NCBI RefSeq assembly: GCF_000020665.1
Contig: NC_011071.1
Span: 4,441,001 to 4,505,000, forward strand
Direction: 5' to 3'
Source: Stenotrophomonas maltophilia R551-3
Lineage (GTDB): Bacteria > Pseudomonadota > Gammaproteobacteria > Xanthomonadales > Xanthomonadaceae
DNA length: 64,000 nt
The notes beneath the pieces were generated by a model that worked only from the letters and a program-made list of their open reading frames with translations, was not told the origin of the DNA and made no database searches. Each line of letters begins with the position of its first letter. Positions within the stretch are counted from its first letter, which is position 1. Positions 55,456 through 64,000 of this stretch are shown piece by piece. Both the position numbers and the translations under genes were made by a program.

Positions 55456-56355
55456 TCAGTTTCCGCCCAGCGTTTCCGTGCGGATTTCACCGTCGGTGAC
55501 CGGCTGGAAGCCCTGCTGCTGCGGCGGCGGGGTCTGCGGCACGTTCTGCAGCGGCGCGGTGGTGGCTTCGGCCGGCGCGGCCGGCGCTGCCTGAACAGGC
55601 GCCGGCGCGGCAGCCGGGGCGGCTGCCGGGCGCGGGGCGTTGCCGCCATTGCCGTTGCCGTTGCGGTTGTTGCGAGCGGCGTAGGTGGCCTCTTCCAGGC
55701 GGTCGCGGAAGGCGACCACATCCATCGACGGCGAACCCGCCGCACGGCCTTCGAAGATCATCCGCGGTGTGGTGTTGCTGCCGTAGGCGTCGAGGTTGGC
55801 GGCATCGTCGATCTGCAGCACCGCACCATCAAGAGCAACACCGGCGAACAGGCCCCGGGCGCGGGACCACGACCAGATCTCGGCCTTCAGCTGGCCGTCG
55901 GTCGCAGCAGCGGCATTGCGGCCAACCGGGCCCGCCGCGACACCGGCATCGGCGCCAAGGGTGAACTTGCCGTTGACCAGATTGTCCAGGCTGCGGTCGT
56001 TGCGGAACACCAGCACCACGTCGGAGGACTGCACACCGGCCTGGAAGCCGATGCTGCCACCGGTAAGCTTGATGAACACCGGGTTGGACCAGGCGCCGTT
56101 GGGCATGCGTACCGACATCAGGCCATGCCCACGGCGACCACCAATGACCAGACCGGCCTTGATCGTGTCGGGAATGACGATGACGGCGCGGCCTTCGTCC
56201 AGCAATTTGTCAGGAATACCCTGTTCAGGAATTCCCTGGATTTCGGCCAGCACACGTACCGCATTGCGGGCGCGCTGGTCTTCCTGCGGTCCGGCCATGG
56301 CCTGGCTGGACAGCAGAGTGGCGGCGATCAGCAGGGCTTGGATCGGGCGACGCAT
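55456..56355 (-). CDS. SYLF-domain (YSC84-like) exported lipid-binding protein
   Basis: 299 aa; signal peptide (LLIAATLLSSQAMA, cleavage near residue 21). The SYLF domain (residues ~30-215) shows IPDKLLDEGRAVIVIPDTIKAGLVIGGRRGHGLM and GFQAGVQSSDVVLVFRND. The domain binds phospholipids in eukaryotes; bacterial members are periplasmic and of unknown role. The C-terminal ~80 residues are Ala/Pro/Gln-rich and likely disordered. Confidence 0.87.
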   Translation of the reverse strand: MRRPIQALLIAATLLSSQAMAGPQEDQRARNAVRVLAEIQGIPEQGIPDKLLDEGRAVIVIPDTIKAGLVIGGRRGHGLMSVRMPNGAWSNPVFIKLTGGSIGFQAGVQSSDVVLVFRNDRSLDNLVNGKFTLGADAGVAAGPVGRNAAAATDGQLKAEIWSWSRARGLFAGVALDGAVLQIDDAANLDAYGSNTTPRMIFEGRAAGSPSMDVVAFRDRLEEATYAARNNRNGNGNGGNAPRPAAAPAAAPAPVQAAPAAPAEATTAPLQNVPQTPPPQQQGFQPVTDGEIRTETLGGN

Positions 56356-56520
56356 GGCAGGCTCCAGAAGTCAGTCCATAGGAAGATATAGCAAGTGACT
56401 GAAATTAATAGTGTTGCCATGAATCGCCAATGAGCGTTGCCCACTCACATTGACGTGGGCTATGCCTGCAATCCGAACCCTGCATCCCGGCGCGGCATCG
56501 GATCGGCGACAATAGCCACC

Positions 56521-57483
56521 ATGCTCGACGCACCCGATACCGCCGTGTTGGCGGTCAACCTAGGCACGCCCGAGACGCCGACGGCTCCTGCCGTACGCCG
56601 TTACCTGGCTGAATTCCTGTCCGACCCCCGCGTGGTCTCGATCCCGGCGCTGCTGTGGCAGCCACTGCTGCGCGGCCTGATCCTGCCGCTGCGCAGCAGC
56701 CGTTCGGCGGCCAAGTACGCCCAGGTCTGGCTGCCCGACGGCTCACCGTTGATGGTGTACACCCGCCAGCTGGCGCAGGCCATGCAGGCGCTGCTGCCGT
56801 CGCTGACGGTACGCCATGCGATGCGCTACGGTGAACCGGCACTGGGCAGCGAGCTCGACTGCCTGGCCGCCGAAGGCGCGCGTCGCATCGTGGTGCTGCC
56901 GCTGTATCCGCAGTACTCGACGACCACCACCGCCTCGGTCGAAGACCGTGTCGATGCCTGGCAGCGCCGCAACCCGGGAGTGACCGTCAGCCTGGTCCGC
57001 GACTATTCGGTCGATCCGGGCTGGGTCGAGGCGGTTGCCGGCTCCATCCGGCGCTACTGGGAGCAGCAGGGCCGCGGCCAGACGCTGATGTTCTCCTTCC
57101 ATGGCATCCCACAGCGCCTGGCCGATGGCGGTGACCCGTATCCGCAGCGCTGCGAGGCCAGTGCACGTGCCATCGCCAATGCACTGGGCCTGGCCAGCGA
57201 CGAGTGGCAACTCGGCTACCAGTCGCGCTTCGGCCGCGAACGCTGGCTGCAGCCGTACGCCGAGCCCAGTCTGTGGGCGCTGGCCGAATCCGGCGTGAAG
57301 CAGATCGACGTGGTCTGCCCGGGTTTCGCCACCGACTGCCTGGAAACATTGGAAGAAGTGGCGATGGGCTTCACCGAAACGCTGGCCGAACGCGGCGCGA
57401 CGATGCGCTATATCCCGTGCCTCAACGCCGAACCGGATCACGCGCGTGCGCTGGCACGGCTGGCCGTGGCGTCACTGGCATGA
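56521..57483 (+). CDS. hemH: Ferrochelatase
   Basis: 320 aa from [20 protein letters not shown]. The catalytic His is in [11 protein letters not shown] (near residue 192), and the metal/porphyrin acidic patch in [15 protein letters not shown] (near 270). It inserts Fe2+ into protoporphyrin IX, the last step of haem synthesis. It overlaps the alpha/beta hydrolase by 4 nt. The start at 56521 matches the family N-terminus; the frame upstream is not conserved. Confidence 0.95.
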   Translation: MLDAPDTAVLAVNLGTPETPTAPAVRRYLAEFLSDPRVVSIPALLWQPLLRGLILPLRSSRSAAKYAQVWLPDGSPLMVYTRQLAQAMQALLPSLTVRHAMRYGEPALGSELDCLAAEGARRIVVLPLYPQYSTTTTASVEDRVDAWQRRNPGVTVSLVRDYSVDPGWVEAVAGSIRRYWEQQGRGQTLMFSFHGIPQRLADGGDPYPQRCEASARAIANALGLASDEWQLGYQSRFGRERWLQPYAEPSLWALAESGVKQIDVVCPGFATDCLETLEEVAMGFTETLAERGATMRYIPCLNAEPDHARALARLAVASLA

Positions 57484-58334
57484 GCCTGCAGCCGTTTGAG
57501 CTCGAGGTGGGTGGCGCCCGCGTCGCCGGCCTGCGCAACCACGGCGACGGCCCGCGTGTGCTGGCCCTGCATGGCTGGCTCGACAACGCGACCAGCTTCA
57601 TGCCGCTGGCACCCCATCTGTCATCGTTGCAGCTGGTGGCGATCGACCTGCCCGGCCATGGCCACAGCGCGCATCTGCCGGCCGGTGCCAGCTACACCAC
57701 CGCAGCCGCGATCTGTCACGTGCTCGATGTCGCCGATGCGCTGGGCTGGGACCGCTTCACCCTGCTCGGCCATTCGATGGGCGCCGGCATCGCCAGCCTC
57801 ACCGCGTCGGTCAGCGACCGTATCGAACGGCTGGTGGCGATCGAAGCACTCGGTGGCCTGCGCGGGCCCGAGGAAGAAACCGCCAACCGCCTGCGCGAGC
57901 ATGTGAATGCCACCCGTGGCCTGGCCCGCAAACAGCTGCGTGTATTTCCCGACCTGGCCGCACCGATCCGCGCGCGGATGATGACCAACCAGCTCAGCGA
58001 AGGCTGCGCACGGCTGCTGGTCGAACGCGGCGTCGAACCCGTGGAAGGCGGCTACCGCTGGTGCAGTGATCCACGCCTGATGCTGCCCACCGCGATCCGC
58101 CTCAGCGAAGGCCAGATCGACAACCTGCTGCAGGCCATCGCCTGCCCGACACAGGTGATCTATGCCACGCCGGCGCAGTCCTACTATCCGGAGCCGATGC
58201 GTAGTGATCGCCTGCGGCACCTGCGTGATGGACGGCTGGCGGTGTTTCCCGGCAACCACCACCTGCATATGGAAGACCCGGCACGGATCGCCGAAGTGAT
58301 CCTGCGCTTCTTCAACAACGACAACGCCGGCTGA
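57480..58334 (+). CDS. Alpha/beta-fold hydrolase
   Basis: 284 aa. Oxyanion/His-Gly motif [12 protein letters not shown] (near residue 29), nucleophile elbow GHSMGAG (Ser near residue 98), Asp in the strand [13 protein letters not shown] region, and His in [11 protein letters not shown] (near 262). Similar to Serhl/YbfF-type esterases; substrate unknown. Its ATG overlaps the hemH stop, so the two are co-expressed. Confidence 0.88.
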   Translation: MSLQPFELEVGGARVAGLRNHGDGPRVLALHGWLDNATSFMPLAPHLSSLQLVAIDLPGHGHSAHLPAGASYTTAAAICHVLDVADALGWDRFTLLGHSMGAGIASLTASVSDRIERLVAIEALGGLRGPEEETANRLREHVNATRGLARKQLRVFPDLAAPIRARMMTNQLSEGCARLLVERGVEPVEGGYRWCSDPRLMLPTAIRLSEGQIDNLLQAIACPTQVIYATPAQSYYPEPMRSDRLRHLRDGRLAVFPGNHHLHMEDPARIAEVILRFFNNDNAG

Positions 58335-58624
58335 GTCCGGACCGGCGCGCACTTCACTCTGCGCGCCTGCGGCCGATACACCAGTTGCGGGCCCCTGCGC
58401 CCGCGGCACGCGGGTCCGGTCGGGCCTGCGGCGTGTGTCTGGTTCTGCAAGGAAGTCCGCATGCCCGCTTTACTGCACCGTCACCCACAGGATGGGGTCA
58501 CGGCGCGCCGTCGCTGCGGCGTTGATCGCGTCGCATTCCCCCAATTCCCGGTCCATGCCATGACCACGCCGTTGCGCGTGCACCAGGGCATGGCCGTTGT
58601 CGTTTGTTGATCCAGGAGTCGCCG
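58335..58624. other. Gene-poor interval before the chemoreceptor gene
   Basis: 290 bp. A 49-codon frame (58461-58610) with a GGAAG ribosome-like site is present but matches nothing recognised. Otherwise only the chemoreceptor ribosome site (AGGAG near 58613) is visible. Confidence 0.5.
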
Positions 58625-60730
58625 ATGTCCATTGCATCTTCCCGCCCCCCCGATACCGCCCGCCTGCCACATCTGCAGCAGCTCGCGCGCAGTGCTGATC
58701 GTCGCCTTCTGCTTGGCAGTGCGGCCCTGGCCGTGGCCGGCCTGCTGCTGGCTGTGCGCGGCCCGCAGGTGCTGAGCGCCTCGTTGGCCGCCGTCGCGGT
58801 ATTGCCTGCCGTGTGGCTTGCTGGCCCGCAGGCGGGTCAGGCCATCGCCCGCAATGGCCTGGCGCTGCTGTTGTCACTGCAGTTGACGCTGTTGTGTGCG
58901 ATCACCGGTCTGTCGCCGGCGCTGCCGATTGCACTGCTGCTGGGCGCGCTGCTGGGTCATCGCGATCGCCTGCCGGTGTGGTTGGCCGGTGGTGTCGGCA
59001 CGCTCGCACTGCTGGCGCCGATGCTGGATGGCGCTGCGGTGCTGCCGACCGTGCTGCCGGCCGCCCTGCTGGCCGGCCTGACCCTGTTCCTTGGCCAGGT
59101 CGCGCTGCGCCTGCGCCAGCAGACCGAAGCCCTCGGCCACGGTCCACGCCGACTGGCCGCGCTCGCGCGTGATATCGCCACCGGCGCCGATCTCGGTGCA
59201 CACACGGACACGAGCGCCTATGCCCCGGGCTCGCTGGCGCACGCGCTGGCCGATACCGCCCGCCACGTGCAGGCGCAGCGCGGCCGCGAAGCAGAGGCCA
59301 ATGCCGAGAACGCACAGATCCGCCAGGCACTGGATGCATCGCGCACGGCAATGATGATTGCCGACAATGATCACGTGATCCGCTACGTGAACCGCTCGGT
59401 GGTGGCCCTGCTGCGCAACCAGCAGGCCACCCTGCGCCAGGCGTTTCCCGATTTCGACGCCGAACGCCTGGTTGGCAGCAGCATCCATCGCTTCCATGCC
59501 AACCCTGACCGCATCCGCGCCATCCTCAACGGCCTGCAGGTGACCCACAACGGCAAGGTGCAGATCGGCCCGGTGCACTTCGCACAGGTAGTCACCCCGG
59601 TGTTCGACGCGCAGGGCGCGCGGCTGGGCTTCGCCGTGGAGTGGCACGACCGCACCCATGAGCTGGCCCTGGAAAACGCAGTTGCCGGCATCGTCGCTGC
59701 AGCTGCCGCGGGTGATCTCGATCAGCGCCTGCAGGCCAGCGAGGGCGCCAGCTTCCTGGATGGGCTGACCGGTGGCATCAATCAGCTGCTCGATACCTTG
59801 GGCGGCACTATCGATGAAGTGCGGCAGATGCTTTCGGCCCTGGCCAACGGTGATCTCGACCGGCGCATGCACGGTGAATACCACGGTGCCTTCGCTGCGA
59901 TCCAGCGCGACGCCAATGCCACCGCCGGGCAGTTGGCGCGGATGGTCGGCCACATCCAGCAATGCGCGGCGTCGATCAGCACCGCAGCCAGCGAGATTGC
60001 CGCCGGCAACGGCGCGCTGTCCGAACGCAGCGAGCGTCAGGCCGCGCACCTGCAGGAAACCGCGGCATCGATGGAGGAACTGACGGCCACGGTGCGCCAG
60101 AACGCCGCCCACGCGCGGGAAGCCAGTACGTTGGCGGCCGCCACGCAGAGCGCGGCCAGCGACGGCAACGCCGCGATGCAGCAGGTGGTCGACACCATGC
60201 AGGCCATCGAGGGCGCGTCGAAGCGGATCGGCGACATCACCGGCGTCATCGACGGTATCGCCTTCCAGACCAATATCCTGGCACTGAACGCCGCGGTGGA
60301 AGCAGCACGGGCCGGCGAGCAGGGCCGCGGCTTTGCCGTGGTCGCCAGCGAGGTTCGCGTCCTGGCACAACGTTCGGCTGCTGCAGCCCAGGAGATCAAG
60401 AAGCTGATCGACGAAGCAGGTCGCCAGGTCGGCGACGGTGCACAGCAGGTGGCCGACGCCGGCCAGCGCATGCAGGGCATCGTGGGCGGCGTGGAGAACG
60501 TCAGTCACCTGATGCGTGAGATATCGGCCGCCTCCCAGGAGCAGTCGATCGGTATCGAACAGATCAACCAGACCGTGGTGCAGATGGACCAGGCAACCCA
60601 GCAGAACGCTGCGCTGGTGGAGGAAGCGACCGCCGCGGCGCGCGAGCTGCAGTCGCAGGCCGGAACGCTGACCGAAGCGGTATCGGTGTTCCGCCAGCAG
60701 TCACCGCAGGGGATTGCCCTGGTCGCCTGA
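58625..60730 (+). CDS. Methyl-accepting chemotaxis protein with multi-helix N-terminus and PAS domain
   Basis: 701 aa from [20 protein letters not shown], with AGGAG ribosome site. Residues ~30-165 form about six hydrophobic helices with no periplasmic sensor domain. A PAS domain follows ([20 protein letters not shown] to [12 protein letters not shown], residues ~230-350). Then HAMP-like repeats, and the signalling tip with [20 protein letters not shown] and [20 protein letters not shown] (residues ~545-590). No C-terminal NWETF-type pentapeptide for CheR/CheB tethering. It likely senses an internal or membrane signal. Confidence 0.9.
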   Translation: MSIASSRPPDTARLPHLQQLARSADRRLLLGSAALAVAGLLLAVRGPQVLSASLAAVAVLPAVWLAGPQAGQAIARNGLALLLSLQLTLLCAITGLSPALPIALLLGALLGHRDRLPVWLAGGVGTLALLAPMLDGAAVLPTVLPAALLAGLTLFLGQVALRLRQQTEALGHGPRRLAALARDIATGADLGAHTDTSAYAPGSLAHALADTARHVQAQRGREAEANAENAQIRQALDASRTAMMIADNDHVIRYVNRSVVALLRNQQATLRQAFPDFDAERLVGSSIHRFHANPDRIRAILNGLQVTHNGKVQIGPVHFAQVVTPVFDAQGARLGFAVEWHDRTHELALENAVAGIVAAAAAGDLDQRLQASEGASFLDGLTGGINQLLDTLGGTIDEVRQMLSALANGDLDRRMHGEYHGAFAAIQRDANATAGQLARMVGHIQQCAASISTAASEIAAGNGALSERSERQAAHLQETAASMEELTATVRQNAAHAREASTLAAATQSAASDGNAAMQQVVDTMQAIEGASKRIGDITGVIDGIAFQTNILALNAAVEAARAGEQGRGFAVVASEVRVLAQRSAAAAQEIKKLIDEAGRQVGDGAQQVADAGQRMQGIVGGVENVSHLMREISAASQEQSIGIEQINQTVVQMDQATQQNAALVEEATAAARELQSQAGTLTEAVSVFRQQSPQGIALVA

Positions 60731-60757
60731 TCGCGACCAACAACCCGATCTGATGAG

Positions 60758-60787
60758 GACGGCGCCCGCAGGGCGCCGTCTTTCTTT
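60758..60787 (+). terminator. Rho-independent terminator of the chemoreceptor gene
   Basis: GACGGCGCCC-GCA-GGGCGCCGTC followed by TTTCTTT, 27 nt past the stop. Confidence 0.9.
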
Positions 60788-60860
60788 GCGTGTTCTGCGT
60801 GACGGGTCAGGAAAAGGTGGTTGCCGGAGTCGCTGGATCCGCCAGCGCCGGCTACCGCTG

Positions 60861-61042
60861 GTAGCTGCCAACCTTGGTTGCCATCGGAGTTCCGGCGCGG
60901 AGAGCATCCACGCATGGCGTGGATCTGCTGCCGGTCAGCCTGCCGTGGGTAGCTGCCAACCTTGGTTGGCGCCGCTCTTCCCGGGAACAATCCATCCGCA
61001 CGCGGCCTGGATCTGCAGGTAGTGCCGGCCGCTGGCCGGCAG
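60861..61042. repeat. Three GTAG palindromes before the rRNA operon end
   Basis: GTAGCTGCCAACC-TT-GGTTGCC, GTAGCTGCCAACC-TT-GGTTGGC and GTAGTGCCGGCC-GCT-GGCCGGCAG. The interval 60788-61120 holds only these; no gene is seen. Confidence 0.8.
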
Positions 61043-61120
61043 CTTTATCCCTGCGCCCTGCGCCGAAGGCGCAATCCCGCATCGGAAGATAATCCCCGAA
61101 TCATTATCCGGGACACAAAG

Positions 61121-61151
61121 AAAAACCCCGCTGCGTGAGCAGCGGGGTTTT
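61121..61151 (-). terminator. rRNA operon terminator
   Basis: Minus strand AACCCCGCTGC-TCAC-GCAGCGGGG followed by TTTTTCTTT, 11 nt past the 5S gene. Strong stem and U-tract. Confidence 0.92.
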
Positions 61152-61161
61152 GGGTATAAAC

Positions 61162-61275
61162 CCTGGCGATGACCTACTCTCGCATGGCTTAGGCCACACT
61201 ACCATCGGCGCAGCTACGTTTCACTTCCGAGTTCGGGATGGGATCGGGTGGTTCCATAGCGCTAATTTCACCAGG
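61162..61275 (-). rRNA. rrf: 5S ribosomal RNA
   Basis: About 114 nt. On the minus strand it contains CACCCGATCCCATCCCGAAC and the terminal CCTGG/CCAGG pairing, with GAGAGTAGGTCATCGCC near the 3' end, the conserved 5S pattern. Last gene of the rRNA operon, 124 bp after 23S. Confidence 0.95.
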
Positions 61276-61399
61276 GAGGCTTTTGGAGAGTCGCACTCGT
61301 CCCGGAGGACAAGGCGCCAGCCTCGCATAGTTCTTGTGACGTAGCGTGCACTTGGATGCTCTTACGACGCTGTCGTAAAGCCAAGGCAACTTGAGGTTA

Positions 61400-64000
<2,601 letters not shown>

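Noticed and set aside
58461..58610. 49-codon frame before the chemoreceptor gene, with a ribosome-like site
   Set aside because: No recognisable family, no membrane or signal feature; too short to support from one sequence.
61276..61399. Possible tRNA between 5S and 23S
   Set aside because: The 124-bp spacer shows no cloverleaf or T-loop consensus.

Overview
The window reads as chromosome of a high-GC gammaproteobacterium of the Xanthomonadaceae, most likely Stenotrophomonas (S. maltophilia complex). This rests on gene content (parAB-rsmG, tatABC, tamAB, a family S46 peptidase, a DcaP-type porin) and on dozens of short palindromes that begin or end with GTAG. These match the SMAG class of REP elements known from S. 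maltophilia. The species is inferred; no search was run.

Layout. 1-8.1 kb, minus strand: small tyrosine-phosphatase-like protein, uvrD, an FAD-dependent oxidoreductase, cardiolipin synthase, rpmB-rpmG with a terminator, a DnaQ-like exonuclease without the usual C-terminal tail, and a LysR regulator divergent from a RidA-family gene. The 3' end of the RidA gene has been copied downstream in a 143-bp tandem repeat. 9.0-15.2 kb, plus strand: a His-rich exported protein followed by czcC-czcB-czcA, a divalent-metal RND efflux operon. 15.2-18.4 kb: a DUF885 lipo/peptidase-like protein and a complete IS481-family element inserted in the loop of a palindrome. 18.4-24.9 kb: lipid/sugar genes (LAB_N protein, GT2, nucleotide-sugar epimerase), a suppressor-of-fused domain protein, parB-parA, rsmG, a phosphopantetheinyl transferase and a GlsB-type membrane protein.

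25-41 kb: xthA and an aldehyde dehydrogenase, then a group that looks like a carboxylate/acetate scavenging module. It holds an MHS-type MFS symporter, a DcaP-type porin, divergent acs, a LuxR-type response regulator (CrbR-like) and an SSF-domain hybrid histidine kinase (CrbS-like). Between the two regulators lie a REP-associated tyrosine transposase (RAYT) and mntP. The mntP leader carries a yybP-ykoY manganese riboswitch and, upstream of it, an MntR-box-like palindrome. An S46 dipeptidyl-peptidase follows.

41-61 kb: tamA-tamB (outer-membrane assembly), glyQ-glyS, an orphan GspE/PilB ATPase overlapping a class I glutamine amidotransferase, a BPSS1780-family membrane protein, tatABC, a SYLF lipid-binding protein, hemH with an alpha/beta hydrolase, and a PAS-containing chemoreceptor. 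61-64 kb, minus strand: the distal end of an rRNA operon (5S complete, 23S cut by the window end).

Most intergenic spaces are filled by GTAG palindromes of at least four stem types. They supply likely folded RNA ends, at least one stop codon and the IS target. The RAYT is the likely enzyme behind at least one class. I did not find a clearly undescribed defence or secondary-metabolism system. The strongest non-routine signals are the RidA-tail triplication, the IS481 element in a palindrome loop whose transposase stop codon lies in the target duplication, and the layered control of mntP.
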